Shown one piece after another: positions 36,453-46,573 of a DNA stretch of 64,000 nucleotides. The notes below the pieces were generated by a model that saw only the letters and a program-made list of their open reading frames with translations, was not told the origin of the DNA and ran no database searches. A program made the position numbers and the translations under genes. Source of the DNA: Sinorhizobium fredii NGR234 (GTDB lineage Bacteria; Pseudomonadota; Alphaproteobacteria; Rhizobiales; Rhizobiaceae); the NCBI RefSeq assembly GCF_000018545.1, contig NC_012586.1, positions 2,366,034 to 2,430,033 on the forward strand, given 5' to 3'. The number at the start of each line of letters is the position of its first letter. The stretch's first letter is position 1.

Positions 36453-37949
36453 ATGACAGCAATCTTTGCGCGCCCCGCTTTCCACGACGCCCTGAAGCAG
36501 TTGAGCGACCGGCAATTGCTGCGCGAACTCGCCTATGTCGGCGGCCGCTGGATTGCCGGGCGCGACGGCAAATGCCTGGAGGTGGGCGATCCGGCGAGCG
36601 GCAGCGCCCTCGCCTTCGTCGCTTCGCTCGATGCGGACCAGACGTCCGAAGCGATCGATGCGGCGGAGAAGGCATTCAGATCCTGGCGCGATATGCTGCC
36701 GCAAACACGCGCCGCCATCCTGCGCAAGTGGCACGATCTGATGCTCGGAGCCCGCGAGGACCTGGCCCTCTTGATGACCCTGGAGCAGGGCAAGCCGCTC
36801 GCCGAGTCGCGCGGCGAGATCGACTACGCGGCTTCCTTCATCGAGTGGTATGCCGAGGAAGGTAAGCGCCTCAATGCCGAGAGCGTCACGAGCCACCTTG
36901 CCGGAGCCGAGATGATCGTCCGCCGCGAGGCCCTCGGCGTCGTCGGTATCGTCACGCCGTGGAACTTTCCCTCCGCGATGATCACCCGCAAGACGGCCGC
37001 CGCCCTTGCGGCCGGGTGCACGGTGGTCGCACACCCCTCCTCCGAGACGCCGCTTTCCGCTCTGGCGCTGGCCGAGCTCGGCGAGCGCGCCGGCCTGCCC
37101 GCCGGTGTGTTCAATGTCGTCACCGGCAGCGCGGCAACGATCGTCGGGCGGATGTGCGAAGATGCGCGGGTCCGCGCCATGAGCTTCACCGGTTCCACCG
37201 AGATCGGCCGGCTGATCGCGTCCCAATGCGCACCGACGATGAAGCGGCTGGTGATGGAACTCGGCGGCCACGCGCCGCTGATCGTCTTTGCCGATGCCGA
37301 TGTCGAGAAGGCGGCCGATATCGCGATTGCTGCGAAGTTCGCGACCTCCGGCCAGGACTGCCTCGCCGCCAACCGGATCTATGTCGAGCGGCCGATCCAC
37401 AAAGCCTTCCAGGAGGCTCTTGCCGCCCGGATCGCCCAATTGAAAGTCGGCGGCGGACTCGAGCCGGAGACCGATATCGGCCCCCTGATGCACCAGCGCG
37501 CCGTTGCCAAGGTCGAGGAGCAGGTTGCGGACGCGCTGAAGCGCGGCGCCAGGCTCGCTATCGGCGGAAGGCGCCACGCGGCGGGGCCGCTGTTCTATCA
37601 GCCGACATTGCTGACCGATGTGCCTGATGACGCACTGATCATGCGCGAAGAGACATTCGGCCCGGTTGCGGCCGTCACCGCCTTCGACACCGAAGGCGAG
37701 GTGATCGCCCGGGCGAACGACACCGAATACGGTCTTGTCGCCTATGTCGTCACCGAAAACGGCGCCCGACAGATGCGGCTCGCCCGCGCCCTCGAATACG
37801 GCATGGTGGCGATCAACCGGGTGAAGATCACCGGCGGGCCGATCCCCTTCGGCGGCTGGAAGCAGTCCGGTCTCGGCCGCGAGGGCTCCCGCCACGGCAT
37901 GGAGGCCTTCACCGAGCTCAAATATCTCTGCATCGACACCGCCGCCTGA
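36453..37949 (+). CDS. doeC: Succinate/aspartate-semialdehyde-type dehydrogenase (ssd/DoeC)
   Basis: A 498-residue NAD(P)-dependent aldehyde dehydrogenase. Catalytic features are intact: VTPWNFPSAMITRKTAAALAAGC, the nucleotide loop FTGSTEIGR, the general-base Glu in VMELGGHAPLIVF and the nucleophile Cys in TSGQDCLAANRIYVE. It resembles GabD; in ectoine clusters the homologous enzyme oxidises aspartate semialdehyde formed from diaminobutyrate to aspartate. ATG 36453 is preceded by GGAGAC. It is followed 23 bp later by the aminotransferase, so the two form an operon. Confidence 0.88.
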   Translation: MTAIFARPAFHDALKQLSDRQLLRELAYVGGRWIAGRDGKCLEVGDPASGSALAFVASLDADQTSEAIDAAEKAFRSWRDMLPQTRAAILRKWHDLMLGAREDLALLMTLEQGKPLAESRGEIDYAASFIEWYAEEGKRLNAESVTSHLAGAEMIVRREALGVVGIVTPWNFPSAMITRKTAAALAAGCTVVAHPSSETPLSALALAELGERAGLPAGVFNVVTGSAATIVGRMCEDARVRAMSFTGSTEIGRLIASQCAPTMKRLVMELGGHAPLIVFADADVEKAADIAIAAKFATSGQDCLAANRIYVERPIHKAFQEALAARIAQLKVGGGLEPETDIGPLMHQRAVAKVEEQVADALKRGARLAIGGRRHAAGPLFYQPTLLTDVPDDALIMREETFGPVAAVTAFDTEGEVIARANDTEYGLVAYVVTENGARQMRLARALEYGMVAINRVKITGGPIPFGGWKQSGLGREGSRHGMEAFTELKYLCIDTAA

Positions 37950-37972
37950 CCGAATTCATGAAAGGAATGACC

Positions 37973-39349
37973 ATGCTCGAAAGAAGCAACGAACTGACCG
38001 CCTGGGACCGCGACCACTTCTTCCACCCTTCGACGCATATGGGCATGCACGCGCGCGGCGAAAGCCCGACGCGCGTCATCGGCAGTGGCGAAGGCGTCTA
38101 CATCACCGACGTCAGCGGCAAGCGCAGCCTCGATGCGTTCGCCGGCCTTTACTGCGTCAATGTCGGCTACGGCCGTGAGAAGATCGCCGAGGCCATCGCG
38201 AGCCAAGCGAAGAACCTCGCCTACTACCACGCCTATGTCGGGCACGGCACGGAAGCCTCGATCCGGCTTGCCAAGATGATCATCGATCGCGCCCCTGAAG
38301 GCATGAGCCGCGTCTATTTCGGGCTGTCCGGTTCGGATGCCAACGAAACCAACATCAAGCTGATCTGGTACTACAACAACATTCTTGGCCGGCCGGAGAA
38401 GAAGAAGATCATCTCGCGCTGGCGCGGCTATCACGGCTCCGGCGTGATGACCGGCTCGCTGACGGGCCTGCATCTCTTCCACAACGCCTTCGACCTGCCG
38501 CGTGCGCCGATCCTGCACACGGAAGCGCCCTATTACTTCCGCCGTCCGGACCGCTCGATGAGCGAGGAGCAGTTCTCCGAGTATTGCGCCGACAAGCTCG
38601 AGGAGATGATCCTCGCCGAAGGGCCCGACACCATTGCCGCCTTCATCGGCGAGCCGATCCTCGGCACCGGCGGCATCGTGCCGCCGCCCAAGGGCTACTG
38701 GCAGAAGGTCCAGGCGGTGCTTCAGAAATACGATATCCTGCTTGTTGCCGATGAAGTCGTCACCGGCTTCGGTCGGCTCGGCACCATGTTCGGCTCCGAC
38801 CATTACGGCATCAGGCCGGACCTGATCACCATCGCCAAGGGTCTGACCTCGGCCTACGCACCGCTTTCCGGCACGATCGTTTCGGACAAGGTCTGGCAGG
38901 TGCTGGTCAAGGGTTCGGACGAGTTGGGCGCGATCGGCCATGGCTGGACCTATTCTGCACACCCGATCTGTGCCGCCGCCGGCATCGCCAATCTCGAACT
39001 GATCGACGAGCTCGGCATCGTCGAGAACGCCGGTTCGACCGGCGCCTATTTCCGGGCCGAGTTGCAGAAAGCCGTCGGCGAGCATCGCCATGTCGGCGAG
39101 GTGCGCGGCGACGGGCTGATGGCGGCGATCGAATTCGTCGAGGACCGGGACGACCGCAAGTTCTTCGATCCGGCGCGGAAAATCGGGCCGCAGGTGGCCG
39201 CGGCGCTGCTTGAGCGCGGCGTCATCGGCCGCGCCATGCCGCAGGGCGATATCCTCGGCTTCGCCCCGCCGCTCTGCCTGACGCGCGACGAAGCCGACAT
39301 CGTCGTCAAGGCGGCAGCCGACGCGGTCCAGTCGGTACTCGGCCGCTGA
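37973..39349 (+). CDS. doeD: Class III aminotransferase (atf/DoeD-type)
   Basis: A 458-residue PLP-dependent omega-aminotransferase. YFGLSGSDANETNIKLIWYYNN, DEVVTGFGRLGTMFGS and the lysine in TIAKGLTSAYAPLSG are the class III signatures. In this context it should transaminate 2,4-diaminobutyrate to aspartate semialdehyde, feeding the upstream dehydrogenase. I chose the ATG at 37973 because AAAGGA lies at a good distance upstream; two in-frame ATGs (37958, 37967) lie before or within that signal. Confidence 0.88.
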   Translation: MLERSNELTAWDRDHFFHPSTHMGMHARGESPTRVIGSGEGVYITDVSGKRSLDAFAGLYCVNVGYGREKIAEAIASQAKNLAYYHAYVGHGTEASIRLAKMIIDRAPEGMSRVYFGLSGSDANETNIKLIWYYNNILGRPEKKKIISRWRGYHGSGVMTGSLTGLHLFHNAFDLPRAPILHTEAPYYFRRPDRSMSEEQFSEYCADKLEEMILAEGPDTIAAFIGEPILGTGGIVPPPKGYWQKVQAVLQKYDILLVADEVVTGFGRLGTMFGSDHYGIRPDLITIAKGLTSAYAPLSGTIVSDKVWQVLVKGSDELGAIGHGWTYSAHPICAAAGIANLELIDELGIVENAGSTGAYFRAELQKAVGEHRHVGEVRGDGLMAAIEFVEDRDDRKFFDPARKIGPQVAAALLERGVIGRAMPQGDILGFAPPLCLTRDEADIVVKAAADAVQSVLGR

Positions 39350-39361
39350 GGGAGAAGCTTC

Positions 39362-40435
39362 ATGATGCATTCCGTTCCGAAGACCATGGCGGCCGTGCAG
39401 CTCATCGGCCATGGCGGGCTGGACAAGCTCGTCTATAGCCGGGAGGTCCCCGTGCCGGCTCCGGCAGCCGGCGAGGTGCTGATCAGGGTCACCGCCTGCG
39501 GCATGAACAACACCGACGTCTGGGTGCGCCAGGGCGCCTATGGCACGGAGGACGATCCTTCCGCCGTCTCGACCTGGCGCCGCCACGGCAACACGCTGAC
39601 CTTCCCGCGCGTTCAGGGCACCGATACGGTCGGCCACATCGTCGCCGTCGGCGACGGCGTCGACACGGCCCGCATCGGCGAGCGCGTCATGGTCGATTTC
39701 TCGATCTACAACCGCGACGACGACAGCCTGGCCGACATCGACTATATGGGCCACGGCCGCGACGGCGGTTATGCCGAGTACATGGCGCTGCCGGCCGAAA
39801 ACGCCCATGTGGTGGCGACCGACCTGACCGATGTCGAGCTCGCGACCTTCTGCTGCGCCTATCTCACCGGTGAACGGATGCTGGAACGGGCGCGGCTTGC
39901 GGCCGGCGAACGCATTCTGGTGACCGGCGCCTCCGGCGGCGTCGGCTCGGCGATCATCCAGCTCGCCCGCGCCCGCGGCGCCATTCCGATTGCCGTTGCC
40001 GGTCCCGGCAAGGAAGCCGCCATGCTCGAGATCGGCGCCGAAGCCGTCGTGACCCGTGGCCGGGGCGACCTCGTCGAAGCCGTCAACGAGGCCGTTGGCG
40101 GCGAGCCGATCGACGTCGTCGCCGACCTCGTCGGCGGTCCCCTCTTCAACGATCTCCTGAAGATCCTCCGCCCGGAGGGCCGCTACACCACCGCCGGCGC
40201 CATCGCCGGCCCGGTCGTCGAGCTCGATCTCAGGACCATGTACCTGAAGCAATTGGAACTGCATGGATCGAGTCAGGGCAGCCGCGCCGATTTTCGGCGG
40301 CTGGTGCGCTATATCGAGGACCGGAAGATCCGTCCGCTCGTCGGCGGCGTCTATCCCCTGTCGGAATTCCACCGGGCACAGACGGATTTCATGGCGAAGA
40401 ACTTCGTCGGCAAGCTCGTCGTGGTACCGGATTGA
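39362..40435 (+). CDS. Medium-chain (MDR) alcohol dehydrogenase/quinone-oxidoreductase-like
   Basis: A 357-residue MDR protein with the cofactor motif LVTGASGGVGSAIIQLARA. The position that carries the catalytic-zinc cysteine in alcohol dehydrogenases is Asn here (ACGMNNTDVW), which suggests a zinc-independent, quinone-reductase-like reaction. It follows the aminotransferase by 12 bp on the same strand, so it is likely co-transcribed with the ectoine genes; its substrate is unknown. A similar oxidoreductase accompanies ectoine genes in other rhizobia as far as I recall. Confidence 0.8.
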   Translation: MMHSVPKTMAAVQLIGHGGLDKLVYSREVPVPAPAAGEVLIRVTACGMNNTDVWVRQGAYGTEDDPSAVSTWRRHGNTLTFPRVQGTDTVGHIVAVGDGVDTARIGERVMVDFSIYNRDDDSLADIDYMGHGRDGGYAEYMALPAENAHVVATDLTDVELATFCCAYLTGERMLERARLAAGERILVTGASGGVGSAIIQLARARGAIPIAVAGPGKEAAMLEIGAEAVVTRGRGDLVEAVNEAVGGEPIDVVADLVGGPLFNDLLKILRPEGRYTTAGAIAGPVVELDLRTMYLKQLELHGSSQGSRADFRRLVRYIEDRKIRPLVGGVYPLSEFHRAQTDFMAKNFVGKLVVVPD

Positions 40436-40515
40436 CGGTGCCGCACGCTCCGCGAAAAGGAAGCAGCTTCGGCGCAGCGGCGCGGTCCAACGACGCACCG
40501 GTACTGCCGATGGGC

Positions 40516-41394
40516 TTAGGCACTCTTGACCAGCCAGTCGGCAAACAGGCGGGCCTTCGAAGTCGCGCGCGGATGGATCTTCAGATGAAAGGCCACCGGC
40601 GAGGGAATGGTCTCGGCTACGAGTTGAACAAGCCGCTCCTCCCGTATCAGGCTTTCAGCCAGGCCATCCCAACCAAGCACCGCACCGACATCGTCCTGGG
40701 CGGCCTGAAGCCCGATCATATAGTTGTTCACGTAGAAGCTGCGGCCCTTTGGAGCAGGGTGCCCCAGCGCCAGAAACCAGTCGGACCAGGTCGTCCAGTC
40801 GGTTTCCTCATTGCTCGTATGAATTAGGGGCGCCTTGAGCAGATCACCGACGTCGATGATCCCATGCTCTGCGGCGAAAGCCGGCGTGCCAAGGGCGACG
40901 ATGCGATCCTGAAAGAGCTTGCGATATTCGCCGTCATTCTCCGGTGGATTTCCATAATGGATGCTCAGATCGCAGCGGCCGGTCATTCCGGGGACGTCGC
41001 TGATGATCTGCGAAACCGTGATGGCGGGATGGATTTTCCAGAAAGCCGAAATTTTGGGCGTCAGCCACAGTGAACTGACAGCTGTTGTCGCCCGGATGGT
41101 CACGTCAACCGTTTCCTGGCGATCGCGAATCTGCGTAACGGCCTCCGAAATCGTCTCGAATCCGCGCTGTATCGCGATGAACAGAAAGGCGCCCTTCTCG
41201 GTCAGCTCAACACCGCGGCTGCGGCGCAGAAACAGGTTGCAGCCCAGATCCGTCTCGAGCGCCTTGATCTGGTGACTGACGGCTGCCGGCGTCACATTCA
41301 TTTCCTGAGCGGCCTTCTTGAAGCTCGCATTCCGGGCCGCCGCCTCGAAGCAAATGAGCGCGGTTATCGACGAGAGATCATAGGGTCGTGGCAT
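40516..41394 (-). CDS. LysR-family regulator (GcvA-like)
   Basis: A 292-residue LysR regulator: N-terminal winged helix TALICFEAAARNASFKKAAQEMNVTPAAVSHQIKALE, and effector domain with VDVTIRATTAVSSLWLTPKISAF. It resembles GcvA-type regulators. ATG 41394 was chosen because the sequence before it (MSGQSAFFKESP) is not family-like. It is divergent from the Rieske oxygenase gene, and a perfect palindrome lies between them, so it is the probable regulator of that operon. Confidence 0.88.
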   Translation of the reverse strand: MPRPYDLSSITALICFEAAARNASFKKAAQEMNVTPAAVSHQIKALETDLGCNLFLRRSRGVELTEKGAFLFIAIQRGFETISEAVTQIRDRQETVDVTIRATTAVSSLWLTPKISAFWKIHPAITVSQIISDVPGMTGRCDLSIHYGNPPENDGEYRKLFQDRIVALGTPAFAAEHGIIDVGDLLKAPLIHTSNEETDWTTWSDWFLALGHPAPKGRSFYVNNYMIGLQAAQDDVGAVLGWDGLAESLIREERLVQLVAETIPSPVAFHLKIHPRATSKARLFADWLVKSA

Positions 41395-41448
41395 AGGGGA
41401 CTCTTTGAAAAACGCACTCTGCCCGGACACCGGGCCAGAACTTCGCGA

Positions 41449-41465
41449 GATTAGTTAAACTAATC
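41449..41465. promoter_or_regulatory. Perfect palindrome between LysR and Rieske genes
   Basis: GATTAGTTAAACTAATC is an 8+1+8 perfect inverted repeat in the 158-bp divergent intergenic region. It contains CTAAT half-sites of the type reported for GcvA-like LysR regulators. It is the likely binding site of the adjacent LysR protein. Confidence 0.6.
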
Positions 41466-41505
41466 CATCATGAAAAAAAGTGCTATTGTCAAAAGGGTTT
41501 GATGA

Positions 41506-42792
<1,287 letters not shown>

Positions 42793-42797
42793 AGCGG

Positions 42798-43859
42798 ATG
42801 AGCGCGTTCAAAAACCTTGCCTTCTGGAATGACGCGGAAGTGCTCGAATGCGTCACCCGGACTCCGGAAGCGCCTGATGTCGTGACCTTCAGCTTCCAGA
42901 GCCCGTCCGGTGCGCTGTTCAACCATGATCCGGGGCAGTTCGTGACGCTGGAACTGCCGCTTCCCGGCGGGCCGCTCTACCGCACCTATACGATCTCGTC
43001 TTCGCCCTCGCGACCGACGGCCCTGACGATCACCGTCAAGGCGCAGCGTGACTCCGTCGGGACAAGGTGGATGCTCGACAACTTGCGCAAGGGCATGCGC
43101 ATCAGGGCCATAGGGCCGGCCGGAAAATTCTCGATCGTCAATCACCCAGCCGAGAAATACCTTTTCATTTCGGCCGGTTCCGGCATCACGCCGATGGTGG
43201 CGATGACCACATGGCTCTACGATTCCGGACGCGAACCGGACATCGTCTTCATCAACTGCGCGCGCCGCCCCTCCGAGATCATCCTGCGCGACCGGATGGA
43301 GCTCATGGCGTCGCGGATCGTCGGCATCGACCTGAAATGGGTGGTCGAGGAGGGGGACCCCTTCCGGCCCTGGACCGGCTACCGGGGGATGTTCAACCAG
43401 ATCATGCTCGGCCTGATGGCGCAGGATTACCTTGATCGCGAGGTGTTCTGCTGCGGCCCCGAGCCCTTCATGCGGGCGGTGCGCGAGGCGCTTGCCGCTC
43501 TCGGCTACGACATGAGCCGTTATCATCAGGAAAGTTTCCAGGCCGAGCCCGAGCACGCCGAGGACGTTCCCGAGGATGTGGTTCCGGATGCCCTGAACCA
43601 GGCCGAGATCGAATTCGCCCTCTCCGGCGTAACGGCCAAATGCAACGAGACGGACACGATCCTGGCGGCCGCAAAAGCCGCAGGGCTGGTGATCCCCTCG
43701 GGCTGTTCGATGGGAATCTGCGGCACCTGCAAGGTGCGCAAGACGGAAGGCCAGGTCCATATGGTGCACAATGGCGGCATTACCGAGGAGGATGTCGAGG
43801 AAGGCTATATCCTCGCCTGCTGCTCCAAGCCGCTCGGCCGCATCAGCGTCGAAGTATAG
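42798..43859 (+). CDS. Ferredoxin-NAD(P) reductase partner of the Rieske oxygenase (GbcB-like)
   Basis: A 353-residue electron-transfer protein with three domains: FAD-binding (PLYRTYTISSSPS carries the RxYS-type motif), NAD-binding (YLFISAGSGITPMVAM and VFCCGPEPFMRAV) and a C-terminal plant-type 2Fe-2S ferredoxin with cysteines in CSMGICGTCKVRK and LACCSKP. It passes electrons from NAD(P)H to the oxygenase encoded just upstream. Both together match the GbcAB-type demethylase systems. Confidence 0.92.
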   Translation: MSAFKNLAFWNDAEVLECVTRTPEAPDVVTFSFQSPSGALFNHDPGQFVTLELPLPGGPLYRTYTISSSPSRPTALTITVKAQRDSVGTRWMLDNLRKGMRIRAIGPAGKFSIVNHPAEKYLFISAGSGITPMVAMTTWLYDSGREPDIVFINCARRPSEIILRDRMELMASRIVGIDLKWVVEEGDPFRPWTGYRGMFNQIMLGLMAQDYLDREVFCCGPEPFMRAVREALAALGYDMSRYHQESFQAEPEHAEDVPEDVVPDALNQAEIEFALSGVTAKCNETDTILAAAKAAGLVIPSGCSMGICGTCKVRKTEGQVHMVHNGGITEEDVEEGYILACCSKPLGRISVEV

Positions 43860-44014
43860 TCCTCACCTCACAACCCAAGAAATCATCGCGGCCGACCCGG
43901 GCGTTGAAGCCCGTCGGCTGCCGGCCTCCCGACATGCCTGCTGTGACGCCGGAGCGCGCAAGTCCGCGCATGGCTCAATTCCGACACAGCCGCTCCGCGA
44001 GAAGGACACGCAAT

Positions 44015-45292
44015 ATGGACCAGTCCACCACCCGCCGATATGACATAAGCGGGCAGTCCGTGTTCAAGGACGACAGAAAGCAAGCCTATCTCAACCCGGA
44101 AGGTGCCGACAGGCCGCTGAAAAGCCCGATACCGGCGTGTGTCCTCGACAGCGCCAGGCGCTATCGGTTGGGTCGCCTCAGGAGCAAAATGGAGGAGCAC
44201 TGCTCTGCCCTGCTGCTCTACGATCCGGTCAATATCCGCTACGCCTTCGATTCGTCGAATATGAGCATATGGACCATGCACAATGCGGCCCGCTATGCTC
44301 TGATCCTGGCCGATGGTCCGGCGATCCTCTTCGAATTCGAGGGGGCGGAGCATCTCAACCAGGGGCTTCCGGGGATCGACGAAATCCGCCCGGCCAAATC
44401 GTGGATATTCTTCACCGCCGGCGATCTGGTCGAGACGCGCCTTTCGGAATGGGCAGACGACGTTTCAGACATCGTCAAGAGGCAAGGACGCAATCGGCGC
44501 CTGGCCGTGGACAAGCTCGAACCGGCCGGCGCCTTTGCATTGCAGAACCGCGGGCTGCAGCTCGTCGACGGCCAGGAACTGGCAGAACGCGCCCGGTCGA
44601 TCAAGAGCCCGGACGAAATCGAGCTGATGCGATGGACGATCCGGGTGTGCGAAGCCGGCATGGCGCGGATGTACGAGGTATCGGAACCGGGTCGAACCGA
44701 ACGGGAAATCTGGGCGGAACTGCACTTTGAAAACGCCCGCAGTGGCGGTGAATGGCTGGAAACGAAGCTTCTGACCGCAGGCGCCAGAACCAACCCCTGG
44801 TATCAGGAATGTTCCGACTATGTGATCCGGCGGGGGGAGATGATTGCCTTCGATACGGACATGATCGGCCCATACGGCTATTGCGCGGATCTGTCGCGTT
44901 CCTGGACCTGCGGCCATGTTGCGATGAGCGCGAAACAGCGGGAACTCTACTCTGCCGCCCGCGAGCAGATCGAGCACAATCTCGGGCTGCTGAAGCCGGG
45001 CCTATCCTTTGCGGAGTTCAACGAGCGGTCCTGGCGCATTCCCGACAGATACCTGCCCTATCGCTACACGCTGGCGCTACACGGAACCGGCATGGCCGAT
45101 GAGTGGCCGGGCGTCTTCCTCCATCCGGATTTCGACCGGAATTGCAGCGGAATGATCGAGCAGAATATGGTGCTCAACGTCGAAAGCCTGATTGCGGAAG
45201 AGGGGTCCGAGAGTATCAAGCTCGAGACTCAGGTCCTGATCACGCCGACGGGAGCTGAACGATTGGACACGTTCCCATGGGAAGACCCGTGA
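44015..45292 (+). CDS. M24-family DddP-like protein (candidate DMSP lyase)
   Basis: A 425-residue M24 (creatinase/prolidase fold) protein. It resembles the DMSP lyase DddP rather than peptidases: YDPVNIRYAFDSSNMSIWTMHN, RLAVDKLEPAG, GGEWLETKLLTAGARTNPW and AFDTDMIGPYGYCADLSRSW match what I remember of DddP. D280, D282, D292, H356, E390 and E404 fall where DddP has its metal ligands; the spacing 2-10-64 of the first four equals D295-D297-D307-H371 as I recall them. Y351 and D362 correspond to the proposed catalytic Y366 and D377. Other M24 hydrolases acting on small osmolytes remain possible. ATG 44015 has GAAGGA upstream. It is 155 bp after the reductase gene, same strand. Confidence 0.75.
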   Translation: MDQSTTRRYDISGQSVFKDDRKQAYLNPEGADRPLKSPIPACVLDSARRYRLGRLRSKMEEHCSALLLYDPVNIRYAFDSSNMSIWTMHNAARYALILADGPAILFEFEGAEHLNQGLPGIDEIRPAKSWIFFTAGDLVETRLSEWADDVSDIVKRQGRNRRLAVDKLEPAGAFALQNRGLQLVDGQELAERARSIKSPDEIELMRWTIRVCEAGMARMYEVSEPGRTEREIWAELHFENARSGGEWLETKLLTAGARTNPWYQECSDYVIRRGEMIAFDTDMIGPYGYCADLSRSWTCGHVAMSAKQRELYSAAREQIEHNLGLLKPGLSFAEFNERSWRIPDRYLPYRYTLALHGTGMADEWPGVFLHPDFDRNCSGMIEQNMVLNVESLIAEEGSESIKLETQVLITPTGAERLDTFPWEDP

Positions 45293-45338
45293 ACGGCGCT
45301 TTCCCCCAATTGCCACTCCGGCGACGATCGCCGGCACT

Positions 45339-46415
45339 TCACCGAAGGCCGAATTCCCGATGCGATCGCCGCATCCTCGCGGGCGTGACATGGTAGGTGC
45401 GCTTGAACCAATGGACAAAATGGGCGCAATCCGTGAAGCCGCATTCATAGGCGATCTGCGCTATGGAGCGATCGCTGTTGAGCAGCATCCATTTCGCCGC
45501 CCTGAGCCGCATCTGGCGCCAGTACTGACTTGGCGTGACCTGCAGGTGCTTGTTGAACAAGCGAGATAGCTCGCGTTCCGAGGTGCCGACGCCCGCGGCA
45601 ATTTCCGATATCGAGCACAGCTCGTACATCTTCTGGCGCATCAGGCCGATCGCATTCGCGACGCGGCGATCCTCGCATTTCAGGCCGATCTCGAGCTCTT
45701 CCGTTACCTTCGATTTGTCAAAACCGCGGTCGCCCAACAGGTAATGGAACGCCTTGTGGACCCGGGATTCGCCGCAGGCGTCGGCAACGAGAAACATGGC
45801 GAGATTGATCGCCGCCAGGCCGCCAGGAGAGGTAATGATATTTCCATCGGAGACGACGGGCGTATCCGTCACGGGAATGACATCCGGGAAATTCTGCCGC
45901 AGCGTCCCGGCAAGGGCGAAATGAACCGCACACCTCTTGCCGGACAAGAGACCCGCTTCAGCCAGCACAAAACTGCCGGAACAACTGCCGACGAGCGGCA
46001 CGGCCTGCTTGGCCGCCGAGATAACGAATTTGTAAAGGTCCGGATGAGGGCTTTCGTGTCCATGAAGTATCCCCCCATGGACGATGATGTAGTCGTAGTC
46101 CGAAGGATCACCATATGGCTTGTCAGGGTATATCGCGATGCCGCAACTCGAGAACACCGGTTCTTCGCTGTGCGACAGTACATCCCATGTGCAGTAGATC
46201 TGCCGACTGTAGTCGCTTTCGTCCCCGGATAACCGCAGGAAATCGACAAAGCACGCGAGCGGCATCAGCGTGAAATTCGGCGTCGGCACGATTGCGACGC
46301 GAAGCGGCGTGTCGATGTGCGGAGGAGCCTTGGTCGGCCCGAGGTGCGAATAGTCACCGCGCAATGGAATGCCCGAAATTCCAATAAAACTTGTCCGAAA
46401 CATACAATACGCCAC
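45339..46415 (-). CDS. GlxA-type AraC regulator with GATase1-like domain (GbdR-like)
   Basis: A 358-residue regulator. The N-terminal two-thirds is a class I amidotransferase-like (DJ-1/PfpI) domain with the nucleophile-elbow segment VGSCSGSFVLAEAGLL and DYIIVHGGILHG. The C-terminal 100 residues are an AraC domain: ISEIAAGVGTSERELSRLFN and IAQIAYECGFTDCAHFVHWFKRTY. Regulators of this build (GbdR, CdhR, SouR) sense betaines, carnitine or sarcosine, which supports an osmolyte substrate for the cluster. It is divergent from the binding-protein gene, so it likely controls that promoter. The start could also be an ATG 15 bp inside. Confidence 0.88.
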   Translation of the reverse strand: MAYCMFRTSFIGISGIPLRGDYSHLGPTKAPPHIDTPLRVAIVPTPNFTLMPLACFVDFLRLSGDESDYSRQIYCTWDVLSHSEEPVFSSCGIAIYPDKPYGDPSDYDYIIVHGGILHGHESPHPDLYKFVISAAKQAVPLVGSCSGSFVLAEAGLLSGKRCAVHFALAGTLRQNFPDVIPVTDTPVVSDGNIITSPGGLAAINLAMFLVADACGESRVHKAFHYLLGDRGFDKSKVTEELEIGLKCEDRRVANAIGLMRQKMYELCSISEIAAGVGTSERELSRLFNKHLQVTPSQYWRQMRLRAAKWMLLNSDRSIAQIAYECGFTDCAHFVHWFKRTYHVTPARMRRSHREFGLR

Positions 46416-46573
46416 GGATCATCACAAGTAGCTTGGGTTTACCCATCGGGAATGGGCGCGCGTCAGCCTTTCAACCGGAAGCCGCCGGCGCTCGCGCATC
46501 CCTCAATGTGGGTGGCCTGCCGGTAACTCGGGCCGGCCAAACAAATCTCTGGGGAACAAGAAAAGGGTGGAGC

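Noticed and set aside
37742..40498. 918-residue minus-strand open frame
   Set aside because: It covers the aminotransferase and MDR genes antisense; the plus-strand proteins have complete family motifs, so this is a shadow.
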